DNA of 64,000 bases from an uncultured Prevotellaceae bacterium (GCA_900543815.1 UQST01000009.1:15894-79893); one strand, 5' to 3'. Shown: positions 8,044-18,500, counted from the first letter of the stretch. Program-made: numbers and translations. The notes: generated by a model from the sequence alone, not told the origin.

Positions 8044-9944
8044 GTACAAGCACACACCAACTGACCGAATGGCTGCCTACCACCCGACGCGAAATGGACT
8101 TGCGCGGCTGGGATTGCGCTGACGTGATACTCTTCAGCGCCGATGCCTATGTGGATCACCCTTCTTTCGGAGCAGCGGTGATAGGTCGTGTAATGGAGGC
8201 TGAGGGACTGCGAGTGGCCATAGTGCCGCAACCCGACTGGCACGGAGACTACCGCGACTTCAAGCGCTTGGGACGACCACGTCTGTTCTTCGGCGTTGCA
8301 CCCGGTTGCATGGACTCTATGGTGAACAAATACACCGCCGCACGACGCCTCAGAAGCGAAGATGCCTACAGTCCCGACGGCCGTCACGACATGAGGCCAG
8401 AGTACCCCACCATCGTCTATACCCAGATTCTGAGGCATCTCTATCCCGACGTGCCTGTGGTATTGGGCGGCATCGAGGCCAGTCTCAGGCGCGTGATGCA
8501 CTACGACTATTGGCAAGAGCGCTTCCGTCCAAGCATCCTCGTTGACAGTCAGGCCGACATGATAACGTATGGCATGGGCGAGAAACCCACCATCGCATTG
8601 TGCCAACTCCTGACCGACGCGCTGGAAGAGAGCCACCCCGACCTGGCTTATGACGAGAACGGAAACTCCTTCATCACCCGCTCCACCTTCCATCAGGTGG
8701 TGCAGGAGCAGCATGAGGTACCCCAGACAGTATCGCTCTACCGCAAGAACGACATACCTGGAGGCATCCGCAAAGACGACATCGTGCTGCACAGCTACGA
8801 GGAGTGTATGCGTGAACCGCGCCTTCATGCCGACAACTTCAGGCATGTGGAGGAGGAGAGCAACAAGCTGCGTGCGCAACGCCTGCTGCAACAGACGGGC
8901 CAGCAATGGGTGGTGGTGAACCCGCCATTCCCGCCGCTCACGCAAGAGGAGCTCGACCACAGCTTCGACCTGCCCTATACACGTCTGCCTCACCCCAAGT
9001 ACAAAGGCAAGCGCATCCCGGCTTACGAGATGATCAAGTTCAGTGTGTGCATGCATCGCGGCTGCTTCGGCGGTTGCGCATTCTGCACCATCAGCGCACA
9101 CCAAGGCAAGTTCATCATGAGCCGCTCCAAGGAGAGCATCCTCAAGGAGGTGGAAGCCATCACCCGCATGCCCGACTTCAAGGGGTATCTGAGCGACCTG
9201 GGAGGCCCGAGCGCAAACATGTATATGATGCACGGGCGCAATCCCAAGGCTTGTCAGGCCTGCAAGCGCCCATCATGCATCCATCCTCAGATTTGCCCGA
9301 ACCTCAATGGTGACCACCGGCCACTGCTCGACATCTACCGTGCTGTCGATGCTATGCCGGGCATCAAGAAGAGCTTCATCGGCAGCGGAGTGCGTTATGA
9401 CCTGCTCCTGCACGACTGGAAGGATGATGCTCTGAACCGCTCAGCACACGAATACACACGGGAGCTCATACTGCATCATGTGAGCGGACGGCTCAAGGTG
9501 GCACCCGAACACACCTCTGACTGTGTGCTCCAGCTCATGCGCAAACCCTCTTTCATGCAGTTCAAGCAGTTTAAGAGAATCTTCGATGACGTGTGCCGCA
9601 GCCAGCGCTTACGCCAGCAGATCATCCCCTACTTCATTAGCAGCCACCCCGGATGCCATGCAGAGGATATGGCACAACTGGCCATCGAGACCAAAGGACT
9701 GGACTTCCAGCTCGAGCAAGTGCAGGACTTCACGCCCACGCCACTCACTGTGGCCACCACCTGTTGGGCTACAGGATATCACCCCTACACGCTCGAGCCC
9801 GTATTCAGCGCCCGTTCGCCCAAGGAGAAAGAGCAGCAACGCATGTTCTTCTTCTGGTATAAGAAGGAGGAGCGGCGCCGTATAGAGACCTACCTGCGCA
9901 GCATCGGACGGCAGGATTTACTTAAAAGATTGTTCAACAAATAA
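8040..9944 (+). CDS. YgiQ family radical SAM protein
   Basis: 634 aa. The N-terminal region (EWLPTTRREMDLRGWDCADVI then DAYVDHPSFGAAVIGR) is the typical YgiQ opening. The radical SAM cluster motif CxxxCxxC is CFGGCAFC (C342, C346, C349). Later blocks (GSGVRYDLLL, LKVAPEHTSD, YFISSHPGC, QVQDFTPTP) also match the family, which resembles methylthiotransferases and whose function is unknown. The family N-terminus begins upstream of the first internal ATG, so the TTG at 8040 is the best start; it overlaps the preceding stop by TTGA. In E. coli and most genomes YgiQ is 640-740 aa, so this is a compact member. Confidence 0.92.
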   Translation: MSTSTHQLTEWLPTTRREMDLRGWDCADVILFSADAYVDHPSFGAAVIGRVMEAEGLRVAIVPQPDWHGDYRDFKRLGRPRLFFGVAPGCMDSMVNKYTAARRLRSEDAYSPDGRHDMRPEYPTIVYTQILRHLYPDVPVVLGGIEASLRRVMHYDYWQERFRPSILVDSQADMITYGMGEKPTIALCQLLTDALEESHPDLAYDENGNSFITRSTFHQVVQEQHEVPQTVSLYRKNDIPGGIRKDDIVLHSYEECMREPRLHADNFRHVEEESNKLRAQRLLQQTGQQWVVVNPPFPPLTQEELDHSFDLPYTRLPHPKYKGKRIPAYEMIKFSVCMHRGCFGGCAFCTISAHQGKFIMSRSKESILKEVEAITRMPDFKGYLSDLGGPSANMYMMHGRNPKACQACKRPSCIHPQICPNLNGDHRPLLDIYRAVDAMPGIKKSFIGSGVRYDLLLHDWKDDALNRSAHEYTRELILHHVSGRLKVAPEHTSDCVLQLMRKPSFMQFKQFKRIFDDVCRSQRLRQQIIPYFISSHPGCHAEDMAQLAIETKGLDFQLEQVQDFTPTPLTVATTCWATGYHPYTLEPVFSARSPKEKEQQRMFFFWYKKEERRRIETYLRSIGRQDLLKRLFNK

Positions 9945-9956
9945 CGTAGAAAGATT

Positions 9957-10424
9957 ATGGCAAAAGATTGGTTTGAATGTAAAGTGAGATACGACAAGAC
10001 CCTGGAGACTGGCTTGCTGAAGAAGGTAACGGAGTCGTACCTGGTGGATGCGCTGAGCTTCACAGAGGCCGAGGAGCGTTTCCTGCAGGAGATAGAGCCC
10101 ATGATGTCGGGCGAATACAGCGTGAGCGACATCAAGCGCGCCAAGATATCGGAGCTCTTTGAGAGCATCGATACCACAGACGACAAGTGGTACAAGGCTA
10201 AGGTAGCCTATATCGCATACGACGAAAAGAAGGGCGTGGAAAAGCGCACCAACCAGATAATGCTCATCCAGGCCAAAGACCTGCGCGTAGCTGTGCAGAA
10301 TCTGGACAAGGGTATGCAAGGTACAATGGGAGACTGGGACATCATCTCTATCGCCGAAACGCCTATCATGGACATCTTCAAGTTCACGGCAGATGGAAAA
10401 GCAAGCAGTTCAGAAGATAAATGA
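9957..10424 (+). CDS. DUF4494 domain-containing protein
   Basis: 155 aa. The whole length matches the Bacteroidetes-specific DUF4494 family: MAKDWFECKVRYDKTLETG opening, VTESYLVDALSFTEAE, and a SIAETPIMDIF end. No signal peptide. The function is unknown. The last 32 bases overlap the start of the YggS gene, an arrangement that suggests conserved coupling with PLP homeostasis or simply compact packing. Confidence 0.9.
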   Translation: MAKDWFECKVRYDKTLETGLLKKVTESYLVDALSFTEAEERFLQEIEPMMSGEYSVSDIKRAKISELFESIDTTDDKWYKAKVAYIAYDEKKGVEKRTNQIMLIQAKDLRVAVQNLDKGMQGTMGDWDIISIAETPIMDIFKFTADGKASSSEDK

Positions 10425-11070
10425 GATACGCTCCTCACTGCCACAGGGCGTTGAGCTGGTGGCAGTGAGCAAGTATCATCCCGCCGAGGTGATACAGGCA
10501 ATCTACGAAGGCAGCCGGCAACGCATCTTCGCAGAGAGTCATGCGCAGGAGTTGCAACAGAAGCACGAAGCGCTTCCCAAGGATATCCAGTGGCACTTCA
10601 TAGGCCATCTGCAGCGCAACAAGGTGAAGTACATCGTACCTTATATCTCGCTCATCCACTCGGTCGATTCGCCCCGACTGCTGACGGAAATCAACAAGCA
10701 GGCCGTAGCAATAGGTCGCAGAGTGGATTGCCTGCTGCAGTTGCATGTGGCTCAAGAGGAAACCAAGTTCGGTTTCACGCCTCAGGAATGCCTCGATTAC
10801 CTTGCGTCCGGCGAATGGAAGCAGATGACGGGCATCCGCATAAGAGGCATGATGTGCATGGCCAGCAATGTGAATGACGAAGAACAGATAGCTTCGGAAT
10901 TCCGCCTGGCGCTGCAGACCTTCAACCAGGCACGGCAGACATTCTTCCAGGACGATGCCGGCTTCAGCATCCGATCGTGGGGAATGAGCCACGACTACCC
11001 CATTGCCCTGCGCTGCGGGAGCAATATGGTGCGCGTGGGAACAGCCATCTTTGGTGCCCGAGAATACTGA
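10393..11070 (+). CDS. YggS family pyridoxal phosphate homeostasis protein
   Basis: 225 aa. The PLP lysine lies in VAVSKYHPAEVIQ (K27), followed by FAESHAQELQQKHE, WHFIGHLQRNKVKYI, the LLQLHVAQEETKFGF strand and the LSMG-type end SWGMSHDYPIALRCGSNMVR, in which the serine, the glycines and R contact the PLP phosphate. The family (YggS, human PLPBP) binds PLP without known catalysis and buffers vitamin B6 and amino-acid pools. The ATG at 10393 lies inside the end of the DUF4494 gene. A terminator follows. Confidence 0.93.
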   Translation: MEKQAVQKINEIRSSLPQGVELVAVSKYHPAEVIQAIYEGSRQRIFAESHAQELQQKHEALPKDIQWHFIGHLQRNKVKYIVPYISLIHSVDSPRLLTEINKQAVAIGRRVDCLLQLHVAQEETKFGFTPQECLDYLASGEWKQMTGIRIRGMMCMASNVNDEEQIASEFRLALQTFNQARQTFFQDDAGFSIRSWGMSHDYPIALRCGSNMVRVGTAIFGAREY

Positions 11071-11080
11071 TGCAGCATCC

Positions 11081-11100
11081 TGCCAGCTTTTTGGCTGGCA
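11081..11100 (+). other. Short hairpin after the YggS gene
   Basis: TGCCAGC and GCTGGCA form a 7-bp stem around a 6-nt T-rich loop. No T-tract follows; it may aid transcript stability. Confidence 0.4.
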
Positions 11101-11115
11101 AGATTATCCCATATG

Positions 11116-11168
11116 GCATGAAAATTGCACAATTTAGGATATAAAGTGCAACTTTCATGCCTTTTTTC
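11116..11168 (+). terminator. Intrinsic terminator of the YgiQ-YggS run
   Basis: GCATGAAAATTGCAC (11116-11130) pairs with GTGCAACTTTCATGC (11146-11160) with one mismatch. The tail CTTTTTTCTT follows directly. The T-tract also carries the -33 element of the next promoter. Confidence 0.8.
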
Positions 11169-11199
11169 TTGCAGGAGCATGAACTTTCCCATAACTTTG
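11169..11199 (+). promoter_or_regulatory. Promoter for the acyl-CoA synthetase gene
   Basis: TTG at 11169-11171, 20 nt, then TAACTTTG at 11192-11199. The leader to the ATG at 11223 is about 20 nt. This excludes an upstream ATG at 11157 as the start. Confidence 0.75.
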
Positions 11200-11222
11200 C
11201 ACAAATTATAAACCAATGTGCA

Positions 11223-12896
11223 ATGACAGACATAACGAAAGTACCTTCATTCAACAAGATAATAGAGGAGAGCGTACGTAAGAACTGGGATCTGGACTCC
11301 ATGTCAGACTATGGAGTGTGCACCTTTCAGTACAAAGATGTAGCTCGCATCATCGAGAAGATGCACATCCTGTTCGAACATGCAGGCATCCAAAAGGGCG
11401 ACCGCATCGCTCTCTGCGGACGAAACCTGAGCCGCTGGGGAGCTGCGTTCTTCAGTGTACTCACCTACGGCGCTGTGGCAGTACCCATCCTGCATGAGTT
11501 CCACCCCTCTCAGGTACACGACATCGTGAACCACAGCGGTGCACGCTTGCTCTTTGTGGGCGACAAGGTGTGGCCCAAACTCGATGCAGCAGCCATGCCC
11601 GCGCTCGAAGGTATCATCTCGCTGGCTGACTTCAGCCTGCTTACATGCACCAACGACAGCCTCAAGTATGCACGCGAGAACCTCAACCGGCTCTTCGGGG
11701 AGAAGTATCCGCTCAACTTCCGAGCCAAGCACATCTGCTACCACGAGGATAAGCCCAACGACTTGGCACTCATTAACTACACCAGCGGAACGACCAGCAA
11801 CTCCAAGGGCGTGATGATTCCCTACCGCGCGCTGTGGAGCAACTGCGACTTCGCAATACAGGTGATGGGCAAGGAGATAAAGTCTGGCGACAAGGTGCTG
11901 AGCATGTTGCCCATGGCTCACATGTACGGAATGATGTTTGAGTTCGTCTTTGAATTCACCCACGGAGTACACATCAACTTCCTCACCAAGGTAGCATCAC
12001 CCACCATCCTCATGCGTGCACTGGCCGACGTAAAGCCCCGCATCCTCATCATGGTACCGCTCATCATCGAGAAGGTGGTGCGCAAGTCGGTGCTGCCAAA
12101 GATACAGGATGTGCGCGTGAAGATGCTCATGAAGATGCCCGTAATAGGCCAGAGCATCAAGGATCGCGTACGCGACAAGCTCACCGAGGCGCTGGGAGGC
12201 AACTTCTACGAGGTAATCATAGGCGGAGCTGCACTCAACCACGAGATAGAGGAACTGCTGCACGACATCGGTTTCCACTATACCGTGGGCTACGGAGCCA
12301 CCGAGTGTGCACCCATCATCTGCTACAATGACTATAATGAGCAGGTTATAGGCAGCTGCGGACGCAATGTGGTTCACCAGGAAATCAAGATTCTCAGCCC
12401 CGACCCACAGAATGTACCGGGCGAGATACTCACGCGCGGACTCAATGTGATGCTGGGTTACTACAAGAACGAAGAGGCTACGGCCAACACCCTGGACAGT
12501 GATGGATGGTATCACACAGGCGACCTGGGCACGATGGACGCTGATGGCAATGTGTTCATCAAGGGACGTTGCAAGAACATGCTGCTCGGTGCCAACGGAC
12601 AGAACATCTACCCCGAGGAGATAGAGGACAAGCTGAGCAACATGTCGCTCGTGAATGAATGTCTGGTGGTACAGCGTGGCGAGAAGCTGGTGGGACTGGT
12701 TTATCCCGACCAGGAGCAGATAGCCACACTGGGCCTGAGCCGCAACGACATCGAGACCATCATGGAGAAGAACCGTCAGGACATCAATCCCACGCTCCCC
12801 TCATACGCCCAGCTGAGCGCCATCAAGATTATGGACCAGGAGTTCGAGAAGACTCCCAAGAAGAGCATACGACGCTTCCTCTACACTCAGGAGTAA
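11223..12896 (+). CDS. Long-chain acyl-CoA synthetase (AMP-binding)
   Basis: 557 aa. The adenylate-forming signature is INYTSGTTSNSKGVM (P-loop). It is followed by YGATECAPI (substrate and adenylate site), GWYHTGDLG (ATP ribose contact) and the C-terminal lysine region FEKTPKKSIRRFLY. The family activates a carboxylate, usually a fatty acid, as acyl-AMP and then acyl-CoA for phospholipid synthesis or degradation. No signal peptide; some FadD-like enzymes attach peripherally to the inner membrane. The start at 11223 is fixed by a promoter lying just upstream. The gene stands alone, with a terminator on each side. Confidence 0.92.
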   Translation: MTDITKVPSFNKIIEESVRKNWDLDSMSDYGVCTFQYKDVARIIEKMHILFEHAGIQKGDRIALCGRNLSRWGAAFFSVLTYGAVAVPILHEFHPSQVHDIVNHSGARLLFVGDKVWPKLDAAAMPALEGIISLADFSLLTCTNDSLKYARENLNRLFGEKYPLNFRAKHICYHEDKPNDLALINYTSGTTSNSKGVMIPYRALWSNCDFAIQVMGKEIKSGDKVLSMLPMAHMYGMMFEFVFEFTHGVHINFLTKVASPTILMRALADVKPRILIMVPLIIEKVVRKSVLPKIQDVRVKMLMKMPVIGQSIKDRVRDKLTEALGGNFYEVIIGGAALNHEIEELLHDIGFHYTVGYGATECAPIICYNDYNEQVIGSCGRNVVHQEIKILSPDPQNVPGEILTRGLNVMLGYYKNEEATANTLDSDGWYHTGDLGTMDADGNVFIKGRCKNMLLGANGQNIYPEEIEDKLSNMSLVNECLVVQRGEKLVGLVYPDQEQIATLGLSRNDIETIMEKNRQDINPTLPSYAQLSAIKIMDQEFEKTPKKSIRRFLYTQE

Positions 12897-12917
12897 CTGT
12901 AAACCAATCAATAGCGC

Positions 12918-12962
12918 AATAGCGGGAAGAGCCAATACGGTTTCTTCCCGCTATTCATTTTA
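12918..12962 (+). terminator. Intrinsic terminator after the acyl-CoA synthetase gene
   Basis: AATAGCGGGAAGA (12918-12930) pairs perfectly with TCTTCCCGCTATT (12943-12955). A T-rich CATTTTATT tail follows. Confidence 0.85.
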
Positions 12963-13077
12963 TTCCCCTGCCGCCCGCAACCGACTCGCACTGGTCCCGC
13001 AGCACTTTGGCAGAAGCTTCCACTTGCCTCCATAAATCCTCCCTGCACCATGCCAAGAGTCTTCACGAAGCCTGGAG

Positions 13078-13173
13078 AAATCTCCGTTTGCAGTCTTTGG
13101 ATGGCCATACGCAGCCTTTGGATGGCCATCAGAAGGCTTTGTACGGCCATCAGCAACCTGCAAACGGAGATTT
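13078..13173. repeat. 21-bp tandem array enclosed by a 16-bp inverted repeat
   Basis: AAATCTCCGTTTGCAG (13078-13093) and CTGCAAACGGAGATTT (13158-13173) are perfect inverted repeats. Between them, three ~21-bp units start near 13091, 13111 and 13132 and share CTTTGGATGGCCAT; the third reads CTTTGTACGGCCAT. Two units carry the palindrome ATGGCCAT. No coding capacity is credible. It may be a structured RNA, a protein-binding array or a small non-autonomous element. Confidence 0.85.
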
Positions 13174-13238
13174 TATAAGGCTGAGAACATAAAAGTAAAA
13201 GTCTGCAAGAACAAAATCAACTTGCAGCCAGAAAGTCT

Positions 13239-13316
13239 TCACCACGCTGCACAGGCAATCGCAGCGTGCTGCGTGGACAATCACAGCGCGCTGCGAATGG
13301 AACCGCACCGCGCTGC
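13239..13316. repeat. Palindromic 22-bp-period array, locus 2
   Basis: Units TCACCACGCTGC, GCAGCGTGCTGC, ACAGCGCGCTGC and GCACCGCGCTGC start at 13239, 13261, 13283 and 13305 with 10-bp spacers. It lies between the convergent ends of the acyl-CoA synthetase and hexosaminidase genes. The first unit is the most degraded. Confidence 0.85.
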
Positions 13317-13445
13317 GTGAAACGAGGCATTCTGATGGAGCGCGAAAGCCAATAGCCTTCTGCGTACATACAAGCAAAGCAGACTGATTCCTGTAGTCTG
13401 CTTTGCTTCCGTCAAAACTCTCCTTCCCTGGAGGTGTAAATGCGC

Positions 13446-15329
13446 TTACTGCTCAACCGTAGCCGAGAACATCCACTTCACCAGGCGGGTTTCCCTGCAC
13501 GAGAAGCGGCCGACGGGGAGCTTGAGAACCAACTTGTTCCAGCCCTTCTGCAAGCTGATTTCGATGGGTGGGCGCGATACGCAGTTCTCGTTACGAAGCG
13601 GCAACTCATGGTCACGTACCCTGTTGGAGTTCAGCCACACAGGCGGCATTATCTCCTCACCGTTTATCCAAGCCCGGCTTCCCTTATAGTCCCATGTGCC
13701 GGGAAGCGGCGGAAGGTCAGATTCAGAGCGGCTATAGTTCTGGAACTCCAGGCTGAGACGGGCCTTGCAGGCTTTCTTGGAATAAATCCAGCGCGTAGCG
13801 TAGGCCGTATGATTCTCCTGCGGATTCTCGTAAAAGCCGGGGACCAGCGTCCCCCACACATGTCGCAGATAGATGCCATTGCCCGTGACGGTACGCGAAG
13901 CATAGGTGCGCCCATCATAGGAATAAGATGTCACATCGGACTCAGGACCGCCGTCGGGCAGGAGATGCTGTTCGGGCGGGAAACTGCATTGCAGATTGCC
14001 CCCGTTGGGAAAAGCATCGGTGATGCGCCACACCGCATCCGCCTGGCGCTTGTAGGCAAACGGTTCGCCCTTCAGAGTATGCTCGGCGTGCCAGAGCATT
14101 CGGTCCTCAAACTCGGCAAACTCAGCCTTCTGCTCCTTCTCATCGTCCCACAGCAGCGTGGTCTTTCCGTTGAAATAGCCCCTGCCGCCGCCTCGCCAGG
14201 CACGCTCGGCCAGGGTGAGCATGTAGGGATAGAAGTTGTTCTCGTTGAGCAACTGCCGTGTGTTGTCGATATAGCGGTCGTTCCAGAAGGCGATGATGCA
14301 GCCTGACAGGTCGGGACTGCCCGCCGGCTGGTCATAGATGCGGCTGTTGAAGAGCGCCACCAGGTCGGCATAATTGTCAAAATGATTGGCATAATGGAAG
14401 CGACAGTCTATTGCGGGGATGCCCGGTTGCGCCTTTCCCCGGTTGCTCCACAGCTGAGTCATGTCTATCTCACCCGGTCTGTAGTGCCATCCAGGGTTCC
14501 ACGAGATGACCTTCTTGCCTCTTGAGCGCACAAACGACACCATTTCGGGCACAAACCCAGGGTCGGTAAACGACACCTCGTCCGTACCGATATGCAGATA
14601 GGGAACTTTCAGGGCGTCGCACACTTCGGCTATGATGTCCTTCATGATGCGCTTGCCCTCAGCCGTTTGCATGCCGAACCCGAACGTGCGTTCAAATGCC
14701 GCACTGTGGCCAGGCATGTCTATCTCGGGGATAAGCAGCACGTGATGCTCGCGGCAGAAGTTTACCAGCTCTCGCGCTTCGTCGAGCGTATAGAATTTGC
14801 CCTGCTCGCGCAGCATGTTCTGTGCGGCATTCAGCTGCGGATAGTGGCGGCTCTCCAGCCTCCAGGCCTGGTTCTCGGTCAGATGCCAGTGGAAGACATT
14901 CACCTTGAAGCTGCTCAGCAGCGCTATCTCATGCTTCAGCTCGTCCAGGGGGATGAAGCTGCGACCGGTGTCGTGCATGAATCCTCGCATGCGGAAAGCA
15001 GGCCAATCGGTGATTTCACACTGCGGCAGGCACTTCCGTCCCCGTCTGCTCACAGCCAGCTGGCCCATTGTCTGCCGTCCCCAGTAAAGCCCCTGTCTGG
15101 TGACGGCCTCGATGGTCACCCCATCCCTGCCTACTGTCAGATGATAAGCCTCGTCCTGGAACTCCGCCCCTGGCACCTCTGGTACCAGCACTTCACGCAC
15201 CGGCACGCCGGCCTTGACATACTTGCCCGTAAAACTCACCTTCTGTGGCTTAGGAAGCAACTGCGGCATCTGAGCCTGCACGAAGCAGCCCACCATCAGC
15301 AGGAGAATATATAAGAACTGTCGTTTCAT
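13446..15329 (-). CDS. Beta-N-acetylhexosaminidase (GH20)
   Basis: 627 aa with a Sec signal peptide (hydrophobic YILLLMVGCF, then VQAQ). A GH20b-like N-terminal domain is followed by the catalytic barrel: FMHDTGRSFIPLDELK, the HWHLTENQAWRLES strand, IPEIDMPGHS, and the catalytic Asp-Glu pair in HIGTDEVSF (D250, E251). The C-terminal ~150 residues are beta-rich and probably an accessory sugar-binding or substrate-sealing domain. The family releases terminal GlcNAc or GalNAc from glycans by substrate-assisted catalysis. The start at 15329 places the signal peptide at the N-terminus and sits 33 nt below a -7-like element. It adjoins the LamG/phosphoesterase block, suggesting shared use of amino-sugar glycans. 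Confidence 0.93.
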   Translation of the reverse strand: MKRQFLYILLLMVGCFVQAQMPQLLPKPQKVSFTGKYVKAGVPVREVLVPEVPGAEFQDEAYHLTVGRDGVTIEAVTRQGLYWGRQTMGQLAVSRRGRKCLPQCEITDWPAFRMRGFMHDTGRSFIPLDELKHEIALLSSFKVNVFHWHLTENQAWRLESRHYPQLNAAQNMLREQGKFYTLDEARELVNFCREHHVLLIPEIDMPGHSAAFERTFGFGMQTAEGKRIMKDIIAEVCDALKVPYLHIGTDEVSFTDPGFVPEMVSFVRSRGKKVISWNPGWHYRPGEIDMTQLWSNRGKAQPGIPAIDCRFHYANHFDNYADLVALFNSRIYDQPAGSPDLSGCIIAFWNDRYIDNTRQLLNENNFYPYMLTLAERAWRGGGRGYFNGKTTLLWDDEKEQKAEFAEFEDRMLWHAEHTLKGEPFAYKRQADAVWRITDAFPNGGNLQCSFPPEQHLLPDGGPESDVTSYSYDGRTYASRTVTGNGIYLRHVWGTLVPGFYENPQENHTAYATRWIYSKKACKARLSLEFQNYSRSESDLPPLPGTWDYKGSRAWINGEEIMPPVWLNSNRVRDHELPLRNENCVSRPPIEISLQKGWNKLVLKLPVGRFSCRETRLVKWMFSATVEQ

Positions 15330-15361
15330 TGCTGTAAATATTGTTTTTGTTCTATTCTGGT

Positions 15362-15394
15362 GTAAAGTTACGCATTTCGTCCCGAATAAGCAAG
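15362..15394 (-). promoter_or_regulatory. Promoter for the GH20 gene
   Basis: On the minus strand: CTTG (15391-15394), 21 nt, then TAACTTTA (15362-15369). The -7 deviates from consensus at its last base. Confidence 0.55.
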
Positions 15395-15487
15395 CCGCTG
15401 CCCGCTCTATGCCATAATGACAAAGCAGAACACCCAGGATGACAGACTGCAAGCCCCAAACCACCAACCACAGACAGGCAAAGAAAA

Positions 15488-15517
15488 GGGCTGGCATCCC
15501 AAGCGGAATACCAGCCC
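15488..15517 (-). terminator. Terminator of LamG gene 3
   Basis: GGGCTGG (15488-15494) and CCAGCCC (15511-15517) form a stem with extra inner pairing. On the minus strand a T-rich CTTTTCTTTG tail follows. It is a variant of the hairpins after the other two LamG genes. Confidence 0.75.
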
Positions 15518-15573
15518 ATGATCACAGTCCTTCTGACAAACTGGAAGTCTTTTCAGACATCCGATTTAACTAT

Positions 15574-18500
15574 TTACTTAACCACAATCTTCTTACCGTT
15601 AACTATATAGAGGCCCTTTGTGTCCATGCGTGATACGCGGCGGCCCGTGATATCATAGATGATGCCATTGGCAGGCTTCACGGCTGACACGCCTGTGATG
15701 GCAGTCTCACCCTCGTTGTGCTCGGGAATATCAGAGATGATGGCCTTTACTCCCTTGTACAACTTACTGATTTGAGAACCGTTCAGAGGTGTGTCATACA
15801 TACGTACGATGGCAATATCGCCAGGGAATGCAGCCTCAGGGGTATCGTTAGGAGCCAGGTCGCAACCGATGCCGAACCACTGACGTTCAACATTCACAGG
15901 CCATCCGTAAGCACCTGTAGCTGTGGCTGAACCGGAGAACGAGCCATTTACGTACACCTTCACTTCGCTTCCATCCCATACACCCACCAGGTGTGTCCAC
16001 TCGCCGCTGACGGGTGCGATGCCGGAGTAAGCGTCGTGATAACTGCCACCTGTATGTGCCTCGAAGCACCACTGACTGCCATAGACGAGCATACCCATAC
16101 CGCCTGCGTTCTCTGAGCCAAACACTGTACACCAGCTGCCAGGTACGGTTCCCTCGAAGTAGGGGCGAACCAGGAGTTCCATGGCAACACCGTCCTCGAT
16201 GCCTGTCTTCATGGCATCAGACACATGCACAACGTAGTTATTCTTGGGATGAGCGGACCATTCGTGCTCTGCACCGCAGAACACATTCATGTTCAATGTA
16301 GGACTGGCCACCACGGAGGGTGTTCCGAATAGTTCGACAGTATTCTGAGCCGCAGACTTGTCTGTGGCTGTTCCGTCGATGTTGAACACTACATCCAGCA
16401 GGTCAGCCTCGCCGATTTCCACATTAAACTTGTCCATCATCTCTGCCACCTTGGTTCCCAGCTGAATAGCCTCCTCTTCGGAGTACGCTCCACTGTTCCA
16501 GCCATTCCATGCATCATCCATTATCTCGGTCAGCTCAGCGGTATGGTCGGGATAGTCATCCACACGTGCATCCAGCCCTATCAGGTCTCTTGCACACTGG
16601 GTATAAGCCTTACGGCAGGTGTAGATCTGCTTGAACAGGCCGGAGAAGCGCTCAAGCAGAGCATATTTCTCGGCACCGGTCTTTACGGTCGCTGCATCAG
16701 CCACGGCCTGACGCAAGCCATTGCGCAGCTGCTCAGAGTAATTGGGATAGATTACATAGTTGCTTCCCCATGCATCCGACTTGAATTCGATGGTGGTATT
16801 GGCACGTGCCACTGCCTGCTCGATACCCTTGTTCATAGCCTCTGAAGCCTCTTCCAGACTGCCCTGATAGATGAGTCTTGCCTTGGCAAAGATGGGCCAG
16901 TCATCGTTGCGACCGCTTCCCTTGAGGCAACCACCGATGGTCAGTTTGCCGTCTGTCACATTGGCAAACGCGCGGTTGAGGTAATAGTTGCCCTGGCACA
17001 TGGCGTAAGTGGCACCACGCAGGCTATAAGGAATAGCCTGTTCTCCCCTTTCGCGCACCGGACCAAGAGCCCTCAGCTCATTCACGATGGGGTCATCGAT
17101 AGGGATAAAGTCCTCTGCAGTACCCATCAGAGGCATTTCGTTGTTGCCTGCGAAGATGAATGAGGTGTAGTAGTTACAGTCGGCATCATCACCCACCAGC
17201 GAGCATCCGTTCATATCCAACTCATATACACCTTCGGCAAGACCGATAATCGTCTGGCTGAAAGAGCCTGATGTGGAACCCCAATAGTGCATTCCGTAGT
17301 AGCCCTTTTCCTTCTCCACCTCAAAGTAGTCTGCCATCTTGGTCCAGTCCCAGCCTTCTCCCTTCTGCAGGAAATCAGGATTCTGCACCAGCATCGTCAC
17401 ATCGGTACCGGGGAGAGTGCCCGATGAGAGCGCCTTTACAAGCATGTCGTCCATATAGGTTATCTCCTTGGCAATATCCTCGGTGCTGAGAGAGTGGTTG
17501 TTGACGATGTAGTTCAACGAGCCGTTCACATAGGTCTCATTGGGTTCTATCTCTTCCTCTATATATGCACGCAGGATGATGGCAGGCTCGCTCAACAAGC
17601 CTTCGAGCTTATCCATAGTTGTCTGCGCAGCCTCGAGCAGCTGGGTATAGGCATTCTTGTTCTCTATGACAAGGAGCTTGTCACCCTCTATCTCCGCACA
17701 CTTTGCCACGAACTCATCCACAGTCGTGCATGCCGACAGTTCCTCGGAATGCTTGTGCAAGTTGTCCTTCAGCGGCATATACACCTCATACTCATCCATC
17801 TCCATGCTGACATGGAAGGAGTAAACATTGGCTGCCTCCTTCATACTCTCGGCATCCGTGATGCAGTAGGTGTTGCCTTCCACCATCATGATAAAACCAT
17901 GCGAAGGGTCAAGCACAGGCGCAGCATCCTGCTCTACCGTCTGTCTCCATACCGATTTGAGGGGCGAAGAACCGTTCAGTTTCCAGCACACCTCGCCGTT
18001 GGCCAACTGGTCGCCATCGGCAAGCGTACCGCCATTGTCTGTATCACCTACCATGGTGGTATAATATGAGTTGTTTACGCTGGCTCCGCTTGGATTGCGT
18101 GCAAACACAGCTCCCTGCTTGCTCACAGAACTCACATCGCCCAGCATCATGCTGTTGTTGATATAGACCTGCTTGTTTGCCCAACCAACAAAACCTGCAC
18201 ACCTGGTGGTGGTCTCCGAGGTTATGCTACCAGAGAAGACGCAGTCATTGATGTAAACACCCTCGTCAGCCACAGCCACGAGACCGCCATGACAACCTTC
18301 GCCTTCTATCGTAGATGTGATTCTGACATCTGATGACACCCTCTCTATCACGGTGTTTGTATAAGCCTGAGAGGCTACTGATGCCGCATACTTGGCATTA
18401 TGGATGGCTATGTCACCCGTGATGTGGAGGTTGCGTATCGTAGCATGGCTGAGGTACATAAAGGGGGCACCTGTGACTGTAGTGGTGTTTATACCGAGCT

